Shown here piece after piece: positions 1-9,250 of a stretch of 64,000 nucleotides of DNA; the first letter of the stretch is position 1, and each line of letters opens with the position of its first letter. The stretch comes from Terasakiispira papahanaumokuakeensis (GTDB taxonomy: Bacteria > Pseudomonadota > Gammaproteobacteria > Pseudomonadales > Halomonadaceae). The notes beneath the pieces are model-generated. The model made no database searches, was not told the DNA's origin, and saw only the letters and a program-made list of their open reading frames with translations. The translations under genes and the position numbers were made by a program. Location: assembly GCF_001709345.1 (NCBI RefSeq), contig NZ_MDTQ01000001.1, positions 3,220,990 through 3,284,989 of the forward strand, written 5' to 3'.

Positions 1-143
1 TCAAGCGCAACCTTTTTTTATTCAAAGCACAAATATGACTGAATACTCTACTTTATGCAGGAGTTAACATAAAAGACATTGCTCTTGTGTGGGCAGGCAG
101 GGATCATAACCTTCCTTATTCGCTTAACTGAAAGGACAGTGGT

Positions 144-1463
144 GTGAGAGGACTGTTGAATCGTTTAGCACCTTTCTTTGTATTGCCTCTGGCTTTAGTA
201 GGCATCGCGCTACTATTGCTGCAATGGCAACAGTGGCCGCAAGCGCTATTAGACATCATCAGTTTCTTACCCTGGCTGATAGGCTTAGCAGGCAGTGTGT
301 TGAGTCTTGTTTATGACCGCATCAGGAACTTGTTTCTGATTGGAGTACTACTTTCAATTTATGCGCTGCTGATGCCCCACGTTGACTTTATCCTTTATCA
401 TAAAGGCATCAAGCCCAGCACTCAGCTTGTCTTTGTTCTACTCAGCTTATTAATGCCCGTGACCTTTTTGCTTTTTGCCATTTGGCGAGAACGCTTCCAT
501 GCCATACAAGATATTATCCTGCGACTGACCGCTGCTGGGTTATTGGTCTTAGTGATTTATGCTTTAGCGAGCAAGTATCCAGAACCTTTGCTCAATTTAC
601 TCACGGCCAACCTTTGGTCTCTTTCCCAATCCCCTTGGCTACCCCTGCCCCAACTCAGCATGCTCGCGTTTATGATCGCGTTCATTGGGCTAATGGTACA
701 GTGCATCACGCACAATCAGCCGCACTATGCAGCACAGCTTGTAGCGATGACGGCTTTATTCTGGACGCTCCCTCATATTTTCAGTCAACCCGAAGCGCTT
801 CCGCTAATGACGACGGCAGCCTTGACGATGCTCAGCACCGCGATCGTACACGAGTCTTTTCATATGGCTTTTTTAGATGAATTGACAGGGTTGCCTGGGC
901 GTCGGGCACTTAATGAAAAGTTACAGCGTTTGGGACGCCGTTACACCTTGGCAATGACCGACGTGGATCACTTTAAAAAATTTAATGATACTTATGGTCA
1001 TGATGTTGGCGATCAAGTCCTTCGCATGGTGGCCTCTCGCCTTAGTAGAGTCACCGGTGGGGGCAAGGCTTATCGCTATGGAGGGGAAGAGTTCACATTA
1101 GTATTTCCCGGCAAAACAGTAGAGCAATGCCTACCCCATCTAGAATCTGTCCGAGAGTCCATTGAACACTATGCCATGCGCCTTCGTGACAAAAAGCAAC
1201 GCCCAGAGGATGATAAGGCCGGAAAAGAAAAACGTACCCAGCAGAAAAAAGCGAACTCATCCGGCACAGTATCGGTCACGATCAGTATTGGCGTATCAGA
1301 GCGCACAGAACGACTGAAAACACCTGAGGAAGTCATCAAGTCAGCTGACGAAGCTTTGTACGATGCCAAAGGCGCAGGTCGAAACTGCGTTGTGGCTTAT
1401 AATCAGCCCTCTTCACATCGGCGATCGACAAAGTCCAAAAAACCTCCCAATACAACGGCCTAA
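144..1463 (+). CDS. Membrane-anchored diguanylate cyclase (GGDEF)
   Basis: Predicted to make the second messenger c-di-GMP from two GTP. The N-terminal ~240 residues are a run of hydrophobic segments, suggesting a multi-span inner-membrane sensor module. A GGDEF domain follows, with the active-site motif GGEEF at residues 313-317 and DVDHFKKFND upstream as metal/GTP-binding loop. A basic, Lys-rich insertion (about residues 348-372) lies between the active loop and the ISIGVS strand. The RxxD inhibitory I-site expected just before GGEEF is absent (GGGK there), so classical product inhibition is unlikely. The start is GTG, preceded by AAAGGA at 131-136. The stop lies 4 bp before the next gene, suggesting co-transcription. 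The sensed signal cannot be read from the sequence. Confidence 0.9.
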   Translation: MRGLLNRLAPFFVLPLALVGIALLLLQWQQWPQALLDIISFLPWLIGLAGSVLSLVYDRIRNLFLIGVLLSIYALLMPHVDFILYHKGIKPSTQLVFVLLSLLMPVTFLLFAIWRERFHAIQDIILRLTAAGLLVLVIYALASKYPEPLLNLLTANLWSLSQSPWLPLPQLSMLAFMIAFIGLMVQCITHNQPHYAAQLVAMTALFWTLPHIFSQPEALPLMTTAALTMLSTAIVHESFHMAFLDELTGLPGRRALNEKLQRLGRRYTLAMTDVDHFKKFNDTYGHDVGDQVLRMVASRLSRVTGGGKAYRYGGEEFTLVFPGKTVEQCLPHLESVRESIEHYAMRLRDKKQRPEDDKAGKEKRTQQKKANSSGTVSVTISIGVSERTERLKTPEEVIKSADEALYDAKGAGRNCVVAYNQPSSHRRSTKSKKPPNTTA

Positions 1464-1467
1464 TCTG

Positions 1468-2142
1468 ATGAGTGGACGTTTAATCATCACACCGTTTAAC
1501 CCTGAGCAACTTTTTGGGCAAACCGTCAAACAGATGGCCTCGCTCAAGACCGGCTTCAACCTTCCACCACGTCAAATGCTCAGCTTAATTCGGCAAGGCC
1601 CCTCCCACTTGGTGATGGATGATGCTTTTTGGGCCTACTCACCGGCTTGGTTACGCCCTTTAAATAAAGCACCCTATACTGTCCCAATAGAGAACCTAGA
1701 CACAAAACCGATGTATCGAGAAAGCTGGCCCTCACGTCCAGCGCTCCTACCGGTGACCGGCTACTACCAATGGCAACAATTGAGTCGACACAAGCTGCCT
1801 TATGCCGTGCGTATTCAACATAACCGCCCCTTTCTTTTAGCCGCAATATGGACTCGCTATCCAGTGGCGCCAGGCCGACATTACGACTCTTTTGCAATCA
1901 TTAGTAAACCGGCACCTGACGCATTGAGCCACTTAAATTTACGTGCTCCGGCCTGTATTCATTCAGATCAAGCGTTAGCCTGGCTCTCGGAGCAAAGCGC
2001 GGAACAACGCCACCAGTTGCTTAAAGAAGCCGCAGTTGATCTCGAATACTACCCGGTTTCACCTTTGGTGAATGATCCCCACAATCAATCCGCTCGGGTG
2101 GCCATGCCTGTCGGTGAGCGCCATGCGATTAATCCGGCGTAA
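1468..2142 (+). CDS. SRAP (YedK/HMCES-like) family protein with substituted active site
   Basis: SRAP proteins crosslink to abasic sites in single-stranded DNA through Cys2, helped by a conserved Glu and His. This 224-residue protein keeps the family layout: an MxGR start, FNLPP (compare YNVAP in E. coli YedK), AFWAYSPAW (compare VFWGYAPGW), TGYYQW (compare DGWFEW), LNLRAP (compare IHDRRP) and a C-terminal PVSPLVN. Key residues differ: position 2 is Ser (AGT), the catalytic Glu is Gln101 and the catalytic His is Asn157. The ATG at 1468 was chosen because it yields the family N-terminus; an in-frame ATG at 1363 would overlap the upstream cyclase by 100 bp. It is probably translationally coupled to that gene. 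It could be a non-crosslinking DNA-binding relic or a neofunctionalised protein. Confidence 0.75.
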   Translation: MSGRLIITPFNPEQLFGQTVKQMASLKTGFNLPPRQMLSLIRQGPSHLVMDDAFWAYSPAWLRPLNKAPYTVPIENLDTKPMYRESWPSRPALLPVTGYYQWQQLSRHKLPYAVRIQHNRPFLLAAIWTRYPVAPGRHYDSFAIISKPAPDALSHLNLRAPACIHSDQALAWLSEQSAEQRHQLLKEAAVDLEYYPVSPLVNDPHNQSARVAMPVGERHAINPA

Positions 2143-2217
2143 CTTACTGACAGTGAACCCTAATCACAGATCAAGGTCAGACTGCACATTAACAAATCAG
2201 ATGCATCAGGAGCTGAC

Positions 2218-5064
2218 ATGATCAAACATCACTGGCGTCACGGGCTGACTGCACTGGCGGCCACTCTCGGCCTTGCGGCTTGCAGCCTGACGCCATCGAA
2301 TACTCAAACACAAGAGGCATCCATGCCATCAACGCAGGCGCCCGTCACAAGCCCGAATGATCAACGCCAGTATCAAAGCCTCATGCTTGATAATGGGCTT
2401 TCGGTTTTATTGATCAATGATCCTAATGCAGATAAAGCCGCTGCTGCCATGAATGTGAGTGCAGGCAGCCAGGATGAATCCGACCAGTTTCCAGGATTAG
2501 CCCACTATCTTGAACATATGCTGTTTTTAGGCACGGAAACTTATCCTGATGCCGATGCTTATCAACAGTTTGTGGCGGAAAACGGCGGCTCTCGCAATGC
2601 TTTTACCGCCAGTACGGATACCAACTATTATTTTGATATCGACCCACGAGCACTTGAGGGTGGGCTTGACCGTTTCTCACACTTTTTTATTGACCCACTT
2701 TTCACGCCCGACTACATGGCTCGGGAAGTCAACGCCGTCAACTCAGAGTATAGCTCTAAGCTACGCAATGACGGACGCCGACAACTGGCGGCCATCCGAC
2801 AAGCGGTCAACCCCGCACATCCCTTTTCAAGATTCAGTGCCGGTAATAATGAAACCTTGCCAGTGAAGGATCCCAAACTTCGGGAAGCCATGCTGGATTT
2901 TTATCAAACACATTACCGCGCAGGGGCCATGCATCTTGTCGTTTATGGGCCCCAGTCAATAGATCAGTTGCAGCAGTGGGTCAAACAAGACTTCGCCGAT
3001 ATTCCTTCGGGGCAAGGGCAGCAAGCCAGCACGCCGACACTTTTCCGCGACCAAGATCTGCCCGCTGAACTCAGTATCAAACCGCTGAAACAGCTGTATC
3101 AACTCCAACTGTTATTTCCTATCCCAGACCCCATTCAGGATTATGCCACTCAACCTGTCAGCTACTTAGCGAACCTCATTGGTCATGAAGGGGAAGGCAG
3201 TATTCTAGCGTGGCTCAAACAAAAAGGATGGGCATCATCGCTCTCTGCAGGTAGCCAGTTTTCGACCCGTGACGAATCCATGTTTGGGATCAATATTGAG
3301 CTGACAGCTGAAGGCGATCAGCATATTGATGAGATAACAGCGGCGGTCTTTAAATATATTCAACTAATCCGTCAGCAGGGCATTGAGCAATGGCGCTATG
3401 AAGAGCAGGCCCAACTTGCCGCCCAGTCATTCCGTTTCATGGAACCCAGCGAACCCATTCAGGCGGTCAGCCAGCTCGCCATGCAGATGGCCCGGGTACC
3501 GATGAAAGACGTCGTACAAGCACCCTATATGTTCACCCAGTATCAGCCCGAGCGGATTCGCACCTACCTGAATCAGCTCACCCCTGAAAAACTGCTGCGG
3601 GTACATGTCAGCCCGAATGTTAAAACCGACGATATTGCGCCTTGGTTCCCTGCCGACTATCGCTTAACGCATGACACACTTGATCTACCCACGAGTCATG
3701 CCAACCTTGCCTTGCCGAAAGCCAACCCCTATGTCGCCGACGACTTATCACTAGTCGAACCAGGCACAGCCATGGCACCGAAGCAACTGAATGAAAAGCC
3801 TGGATTATCACTATGGCATGCCACTGATACCAGCTTTGCAGTCCCTAGAGCCCAAGTCTTTGTGAGCCTACAAAGCCCAGTGGCTTCAGAGAATTTAAAA
3901 AGCCGCGTGCTCTCCAACCTGTTGGCAGACTGGGTTATGGATGAGTTCAATGCCCCTGGCTACCCAGCACGCCTGGCCGGACTAGGCTACGATGCTTACC
4001 CGCACGCACGCGGCATCACGTTAACATTACGCGGATACAACCAGCGCCAGCCCATCTTGCTCAAGAATCTCTTAGAAGTACTCACACAAGATGAGATTAA
4101 GCCTGATCAGTTCGAGCGTATTAAACAACGTCAACTCCGCCAGCTCCGCAATGCGGCACAAGATCCACTGGCTCGCCAGATGATGCGTGCTTTAACCCCT
4201 GAGCTCATTGATCCTGCCTGGTCAGAAGCCGACAAGTACCATGCCCTTGAAGCGATTACTTTAGAGGACTTGAAAACTTATCGCCCTCAATTACTGGCCC
4301 AACTTCATATTCAAATGCTGGCCATGGGCAACCTTTCAACAGAGGATGCGCAACAACTGGCAACCCAAGTACGCCAATCGCTCAACCCAGCGTTAGCACA
4401 GTCCGATATCGAACCCCTAAAGCTCCGCCAAATTCCGACAGGCGCATGGCATCAAGCTGAACAACTTGATCATAATGACAAAGCGGTTTTACTGCACATT
4501 CAGGGACGCAACAACGCTCCGGCGGAAACTGCTCGTATGCTAATGTTGACTCACCTCCAGCAGGCTGACTTCTTCAACAGTTTACGTACTGAGCAACAAC
4601 TAGGCTACGTCGTATTTGCTTCACCCTTCCCCGTATTGGATACCGCAGGCGCGCTTTACCTGGTTCAATCGCCGAGCACCGATGCCGCTGAAATTGCACG
4701 TAGAATCAGTGCCTTTATGGTCGAAGACCAAGTGCGGATTAATCAGCTCAATGAAGCAACCTTCAAGCGCTATAAAGAGAGCCTGCTAAATAACTTACTC
4801 AGAGAAGATCAACGCTTATCGGAAAGAGGGCAGCGCATGTGGCGGGCTGTCGCCATGGGCGATACGCACTTTGATCGGCGTGAGCGCATTGCCCAAGCAC
4901 TTGAAGATCTGACATTATCTCAATTCCAGGCTTTTTATACTGATGTTCTGGCTAATCAACGCGGTAAACTCTGGCTCGGCACCCCCGTTAAAGATGTCGA
5001 AGGCTTACCAGGGCAACCCGCCACCCCCAAACTCTGGCCCATTCATAGCATTGACTCACCATGA
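2218..5064 (+). CDS. M16 family zinc metalloprotease (pitrilysin/protease III-like), lipoprotein
   Basis: Insulysin/pitrilysin-type peptidase expected to degrade oligopeptides in the periplasm. The inverted zinc motif HYLEH is at residues 96-100, with the downstream Glu helix around EVNAVNSEYSSKLRND. The length of 948 residues fits the two-lobed, four-domain single-chain M16A architecture. The N-terminus is a lipoprotein signal with lipobox LAAC near residue 22, so it is probably membrane-anchored; E. coli PtrA is soluble periplasmic. A Ser/Thr/Gln-rich linker follows the Cys. The start has an AGGAG about 7 bp upstream. It appears monocistronic; a GC-rich hairpin follows at 5088-5119. Confidence 0.9.
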   Translation: MIKHHWRHGLTALAATLGLAACSLTPSNTQTQEASMPSTQAPVTSPNDQRQYQSLMLDNGLSVLLINDPNADKAAAAMNVSAGSQDESDQFPGLAHYLEHMLFLGTETYPDADAYQQFVAENGGSRNAFTASTDTNYYFDIDPRALEGGLDRFSHFFIDPLFTPDYMAREVNAVNSEYSSKLRNDGRRQLAAIRQAVNPAHPFSRFSAGNNETLPVKDPKLREAMLDFYQTHYRAGAMHLVVYGPQSIDQLQQWVKQDFADIPSGQGQQASTPTLFRDQDLPAELSIKPLKQLYQLQLLFPIPDPIQDYATQPVSYLANLIGHEGEGSILAWLKQKGWASSLSAGSQFSTRDESMFGINIELTAEGDQHIDEITAAVFKYIQLIRQQGIEQWRYEEQAQLAAQSFRFMEPSEPIQAVSQLAMQMARVPMKDVVQAPYMFTQYQPERIRTYLNQLTPEKLLRVHVSPNVKTDDIAPWFPADYRLTHDTLDLPTSHANLALPKANPYVADDLSLVEPGTAMAPKQLNEKPGLSLWHATDTSFAVPRAQVFVSLQSPVASENLKSRVLSNLLADWVMDEFNAPGYPARLAGLGYDAYPHARGITLTLRGYNQRQPILLKNLLEVLTQDEIKPDQFERIKQRQLRQLRNAAQDPLARQMMRALTPELIDPAWSEADKYHALEAITLEDLKTYRPQLLAQLHIQMLAMGNLSTEDAQQLATQVRQSLNPALAQSDIEPLKLRQIPTGAWHQAEQLDHNDKAVLLHIQGRNNAPAETARMLMLTHLQQADFFNSLRTEQQLGYVVFASPFPVLDTAGALYLVQSPSTDAAEIARRISAFMVEDQVRINQLNEATFKRYKESLLNNLLREDQRLSERGQRMWRAVAMGDTHFDRRERIAQALEDLTLSQFQAFYTDVLANQRGKLWLGTPVKDVEGLPGQPATPKLWPIHSIDSP

Positions 5065-5087
5065 TGATGTGATGAGCTAACATCAAT

Positions 5088-5119
5088 CCCTCCACCGCAC
5101 TGATATAAGCGGTGGGGGG
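5088..5119. terminator. GC-rich hairpin between convergent M16 protease and sbcB genes
   Basis: An 11-bp stem (CCCTCCACCGC / GCGGTGGGGGG, one T-G wobble) with a 10-nt loop lies between two converging genes. Neither side has a clean T-run, so it is a weak intrinsic terminator or a 3'-end stabilising hairpin. The following ~140 nt contains several copies of CCTCAG but nothing else recognisable. Confidence 0.4.
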
Positions 5120-5263
5120 ATAAACATAAAAGAGAAAGAGATAGGGCCAACAGAGAAACAAGAAACGGCGCATCAGAAAGCACCGTATCAGCCATTCAAA
5201 CCTCAGATATTCAGACCTCAGCTAAAAAACCTCAGTAAAAACTGGGCGTCATTAAAACAAGCC

Positions 5264-6715
5264 TCAGTAAAACAGATGTGTCGGCACAATCGATTCAACA
5301 TAAGCCTGCAGTTCCTGCATTAAAAAGAACTGTGACTCATCTAATTCGCCACTATGACCCAACTGCATTAAACGATTCTGTAAGCCCTCAAGGGTTAAGC
5401 TCGACAGTTGATCATCGTTCATACGCTGCCAACGCCACTCATCCCAGCGCTCACGCTCGTCACTCTCTAAAAACTCAGGCCAATTGCGCGCACGAAAGCG
5501 AAATAACATTTCTTCTAGGCGCTGATCTTGAAAGGGTAAAGCCAAAGTCGATAACAGTGCAGGATCACAGGCCCGAATCGCTGACATCTGCTGCCGATCA
5601 TGTGATGAGAAGAAGCCGCCACCATAAATCATTAAGTCCGGGTCACCTTGATGGTCTTCCGCCGGGGGCTCGCTGAAAACAGCCTGAACACGCTCGACGA
5701 GATCAGGGACCGAGCGCAGTTGCTGCCAATGCTGCTCACAACGCGCACGATCAAGGCTCAGGCGTTCGGCCACATCGTCATCAACCGCTTTAACCGGCAA
5801 GAGTATGGGACAGCGGTTCACATGCACAACTTTCAGCGGCAATCGCTCCAGACCTTGCGCTTGCAATGAAGCATTATCGCTGAAAACTCGCTGACGCAAC
5901 GCACTTTCATCCAAGTCTAACCATTGCTCCGGGGACTGAGCCAGATCATAGACAATGACCCCATTAGGGTTCGTTGGGTGCATCGCCAAAGGCATTACTA
6001 AGGTGGCACACCCCCGCCTAGCAGGCAGCATCCCCGAGACATGCAACAAGGGTTTATGCTGATCTAAATCGATCAGGCGTTTCACTGCTTGCTTGGATCG
6101 CAGCCCCAGCAAATGTTCAAACAAACGAGGCTGCCGAGCCTTTAACAACCGAGCAAGGGCGATTGTTGCCCGGACATCAGCCAAAGCATCGTGGGCTTGG
6201 CCATGTTCAATGCCATTCGCTTCAGTTAACTTTTCCAAACGGAAAGAAGGTGTACCATCTTCAGATTTTGGCCACACGATACCTTCTGGACGCAATGCAT
6301 GAGTAGCCCTGACAATATCAATCAAATCCCAGCGGGAGTTACCATTTTGCCACTCACGCGCATAAGGATCGATGAAATTCCGATAGAAGAGATTGCGAGA
6401 AAACTCATCATCAAAACGAAGCGAGTTATAACCTAAAGTGCAAGTTCCTGGCTCCGCCATCGCCTGCTGGATACGTTCAGCAAACTCACTTTCACATAGA
6501 CCTTGGCGATTAGCGTCTTGAGGTGTAATGCCCGTAACCAAAAGGGCTTCAGGGTGGGGAATATAGTCGTCAGCCTGACGACAGTAGAGCATGATCGGAT
6601 CGCCAACTTCATTAAAGTTCGCATCCGTGCGAATTGCTGCGAACTGAACCGGCCGGTCACGACGCGGATCGGTTCCAAATGTTTCATAATCATGCCATAA
6701 AAAAGTACCCTGCAC
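5264..6715 (-). CDS. sbcB: Exodeoxyribonuclease I (3'-5' ssDNA exonuclease)
   Basis: Exonuclease I digests single-stranded DNA 3' to 5' and acts in mismatch repair and recombination. The DEDDh signature starts at residues 7-13 (WHDYETFGTD, catalytic Asp and Glu), and the third motif is AHDALADVRATIALA. The ExoI SH3-like and C-terminal helical regions follow. Length is 483 residues against 475 in E. coli. The start codon is GTG (complement of CAC at 6713-6715). It lies 114 bp downstream of minE on the same strand and may be read from the min operon. Confidence 0.95.
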   Translation of the reverse strand: MQGTFLWHDYETFGTDPRRDRPVQFAAIRTDANFNEVGDPIMLYCRQADDYIPHPEALLVTGITPQDANRQGLCESEFAERIQQAMAEPGTCTLGYNSLRFDDEFSRNLFYRNFIDPYAREWQNGNSRWDLIDIVRATHALRPEGIVWPKSEDGTPSFRLEKLTEANGIEHGQAHDALADVRATIALARLLKARQPRLFEHLLGLRSKQAVKRLIDLDQHKPLLHVSGMLPARRGCATLVMPLAMHPTNPNGVIVYDLAQSPEQWLDLDESALRQRVFSDNASLQAQGLERLPLKVVHVNRCPILLPVKAVDDDVAERLSLDRARCEQHWQQLRSVPDLVERVQAVFSEPPAEDHQGDPDLMIYGGGFFSSHDRQQMSAIRACDPALLSTLALPFQDQRLEEMLFRFRARNWPEFLESDERERWDEWRWQRMNDDQLSSLTLEGLQNRLMQLGHSGELDESQFFLMQELQAYVESIVPTHLFY

Positions 6716-6829
6716 AGATGCACCCTCATCAATTCAATCGACGACTTTAACCTTCAACAGGCGAAGACTTCACATTGTAAAGGGCAACGTTTTTAAAGGG
6801 CAAAGTACATTGCGTAAGAGCCACCAAGA

Positions 6830-7093
6830 TCAAGGCTCATCACGCTCAGGCAAAGTGACATTCAACTCTAATACTGAACAGGTATCTCGAGACTCAAGAT
6901 GGACCTGCACCTGATCCTGCTCAACTTCAACATAGCGTCGAACAACGTCTAACAGCTCCTGCTGTAAGCGAGGTAAGAAGTCGGGCTGATCACGAAAACT
7001 GCGCTCATGTGCCAGAATAATTTTAAGGCGGTCACGTGCGACAGACGCAGTACTTTTGGGCTCTCGCTGAAAAAAATCCATGAACTTCATCAC
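6830..7093 (-). CDS. minE: Cell division topological specificity factor MinE
   Basis: MinE stimulates the MinD ATPase and drives the pole-to-pole oscillation that restricts MinC to the poles. At 87 residues it has the family length. It has the amphipathic N-terminus (MDFFQ), the anti-MinCD helix ([15 protein letters not shown]) and a dimerisation domain ending in [14 protein letters not shown]. The first codon is GTG at 7093, immediately after the minD stop; ATG at 7090 is an equally plausible start, both served by a GGAGG inside the minD end. It is the last gene of minC-minD-minE. Confidence 0.95.
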   Translation of the reverse strand: MMKFMDFFQREPKSTASVARDRLKIILAHERSFRDQPDFLPRLQQELLDVVRRYVEVEQDQVQVHLESRDTCSVLELNVTLPERDEP

Positions 7094-7903
7094 CTATCGG
7101 CCTCCGAACATACGGCTCAAGAAGCCCCGTTTCTCCATTTCCTTAAAACGCAGAGGCACCTCTTCTCCTTTTAAACGGCGCACTGCATCCATATACGCCT
7201 GCCCAGCATCAGATTGGTCATCATGCACCACGGGGACCCCTTGGTTAGATGCTTTCAGCACCGCTTCTGATTCAGGGATCAGTCCCAACAAAGGAACCGC
7301 TAATATATCCTGAACATCTTCCAAAGAAAGCATTTCACCAATATCAACTCGACGCGGGTCATAGCGCGTCACCAAAAGGTGTTCTGGAATTTTACGGCCT
7401 TCCTCTGCAGCACGAGTACGCGCCTGTAGCAACCCAATAATACGGTCAGAATCCCGAACAGAGGACACCTCAGGATTAGTCACGATCACAGCCGCATCAG
7501 CAAAATACATCGCCAATTGAGCACCACGCTCAATGCCCGCAGGAGAGTCACAAATAATAAAGTCGAACTCATCCTGCATCTCTGAAAGCACCTGTTCAAC
7601 ACCTTCAAGCGTCAGGGCTTCTTTGTCTCGAGTCTGAGAAGCGGGCAACACAAAGAGATTGTCACTTCGCTTATCACGGATCAGCGCTTGCTGGAGACTC
7701 GCCTCACCTTGAATGACATTGATCAGATCATAAACAACTCGTCGCTCGCACCCCATCACCAGATCAAGGTTGCGTAAGCCAACATCAAAGTCAATCAAAG
7801 CCGTTTTATGCCCTTGCAGCGCCAAGCCTGCACCGATGGAGGCACATGTAGTGGTCTTGCCAACGCCCCCCTTACCGGACGTAATGACGATAACAGTCGC
7901 CAA
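7094..7903 (-). CDS. minD: Septum site-determining ATPase MinD
   Basis: MinD binds the membrane in its ATP form, recruits MinC and is released by MinE. The deviant Walker A KGGVGKTTT is near residues 11-19, and DFDVGLRNLD and ICDSPAGIE are the switch and Walker B segments. The C-terminus carries the amphipathic membrane-targeting helix KRGFLSRMFGG. Length is 269 residues (E. coli 270). The start is TTG (complement of CAA at 7901-7903) with AAGGA about 8 bp upstream. The non-ATG start may tune the MinD:MinC/MinE ratio. Confidence 0.97.
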   Translation of the reverse strand: MATVIVITSGKGGVGKTTTCASIGAGLALQGHKTALIDFDVGLRNLDLVMGCERRVVYDLINVIQGEASLQQALIRDKRSDNLFVLPASQTRDKEALTLEGVEQVLSEMQDEFDFIICDSPAGIERGAQLAMYFADAAVIVTNPEVSSVRDSDRIIGLLQARTRAAEEGRKIPEHLLVTRYDPRRVDIGEMLSLEDVQDILAVPLLGLIPESEAVLKASNQGVPVVHDDQSDAGQAYMDAVRRLKGEEVPLRFKEMEKRGFLSRMFGGR

Positions 7904-8012
7904 AATTTTGATCCTTATGTCAAACGTGATAAAAAAGCGGCCAATTGAGCCTCACAAGACTCATGCACACTCATCATATTAGATTTAACAGCATCCGCCA
8001 TTTTATAGCGTG

Positions 8013-8711
8013 CTATACACCTAACGGATCAAGGCGCAAGCGGTCATCCTCAAGCCAAACTTGACACGCTTGCCCCAGTATATCTTCTGCAATCGCATCA
8101 CTCGGGCGATAACGCCCCGCAATCGAGACCAGCTCGGCATGCAACGCCTGGCAAAAAATTCGCACAGAAGCATCGCCGCCAATACCGGCCAACGCGCGCC
8201 CCCGCAGAGCACCATAAATATGGATATTCCCGCTCGCTAACACTTCACTGCCGGCATTCACTGAACCGATAATCACCAGATCGCCAGATTCATGAACAAG
8301 TTGCTGGCCGCCTCGAACAGTACCAACATGCACTTTGGCACGATATTGCCGATCATCATTAGCTGCCGGCTTAGGACGTGAATCTCCAAGACATACCAGA
8401 CCTAGACGACGAGCTTCTTTCTGTTGATGCTCACAGCCTCCACGAATCCCCATCAAGTGCAACGATAATTTTTCACACACTTGCTGCAAAGGCGCAAGCG
8501 GAGCGCTTTCAGGCAACTGACTGACTTCCAGAACAATCGGCGCTTGAGTCAACAGAGGGGCCTCAGACTCCAACCGGTGAGTTAACGCTTCTTCAATACG
8601 CACAGGATCTTCATCCGAAAGCTCAAGCAATGTGGCCGGAATGAAGGTACCTTTAACTTTCAACGGAATACTCACCAGCTTGAGTCTCGATTTATCTGAC
8701 AGGTATGCCAC
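8013..8711 (-). CDS. minC: Septum site-determining protein MinC (FtsZ inhibitor)
   Basis: MinC blocks FtsZ ring assembly away from mid-cell. It has an N-terminal FtsZ-inhibiting domain (IPLKVKGTFIPATLLEL onward) and a C-terminal beta-helical domain with VRGGQQLVHESGDLVI, GSVNAGSEVLASGNIHIYG and ALRGRALAG, the MinD-binding surface. Length is 232 residues (E. coli 231). It is the first gene of the min cluster, with 109 bp before minD. A G-rich stretch upstream (AAGGGGGG) lies about 11 bp from the chosen ATG. Confidence 0.95.
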   Translation of the reverse strand: MAYLSDKSRLKLVSIPLKVKGTFIPATLLELSDEDPVRIEEALTHRLESEAPLLTQAPIVLEVSQLPESAPLAPLQQVCEKLSLHLMGIRGGCEHQQKEARRLGLVCLGDSRPKPAANDDRQYRAKVHVGTVRGGQQLVHESGDLVIIGSVNAGSEVLASGNIHIYGALRGRALAGIGGDASVRIFCQALHAELVSIAGRYRPSDAIAEDILGQACQVWLEDDRLRLDPLGV

Positions 8712-9250
8712 AGTGGTCCCCCCTTAGTCTTATTAAGCACGCCCAACAAGACCAACAATATCGCGCCTAGTGGATACTGGAACACATCATCGCACAAGCC
8801 TATCCGAGAGTGCATTAAGCGCTTGTTAATCAGATGTAACTTTTTCAGTTTGGCAAAGCCTTGGACTTGCGGCAATGATGACACCAATCCGCCCCTTATG
8901 ATCAAAGCGAATAATGCAATAGAACTCTAGCGCGGGCCTCATAAAACACGGATGTCAAAACACCGACGACATAGCGCTTAGTTCATTATCTGCTTATTCA
9001 CGACCTTGGCGCCATCACAACAGTGTGGCACGATAAAAAGATGCTCCATCAAAATAAATACCCTGGCTGCCCACCTTGCGACTCAACACCTCAATTAATT
9101 GAAAACAGTACGCGATCAGATGAGATCATCCACACACGAGGTGTTAAGATAGGCAGCACAAACCGAAGCACTTGCCCTTGTGCGACTATTTGTAATGAAG
9201 AGAATTCCATATCCACTGCTTCAAAGCCCGGACTTCAAGGCCTCTGCAAC
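8712..9250. other. Divergent intergenic region minC / DUF349 gene
   Basis: This 539-bp region separates two divergently transcribed genes and must hold both promoters. No RNA gene or strong inverted repeat was seen. An open frame continues upstream of the DUF349 gene to 9023, but its residues are Cys/Ser/Thr-rich and unlike the protein that follows, so I treat it as non-coding. Confidence 0.5.

Noticed and set aside
1-143. Regulatory or RNA element at the window start
   Set aside because: Only a T-run from a cut-off upstream feature and an AT-rich leader are visible; nothing firm can be claimed.
1363-1467. Upstream start for the SRAP-family gene
   Set aside because: It would overlap the diguanylate cyclase by 100 bp and would bury the MxGR family N-terminus.
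9023-9250. N-terminal extension of the DUF349 protein
   Set aside because: Composition differs from the rest of the protein and the family-like sequence begins at the ATG at 9251.
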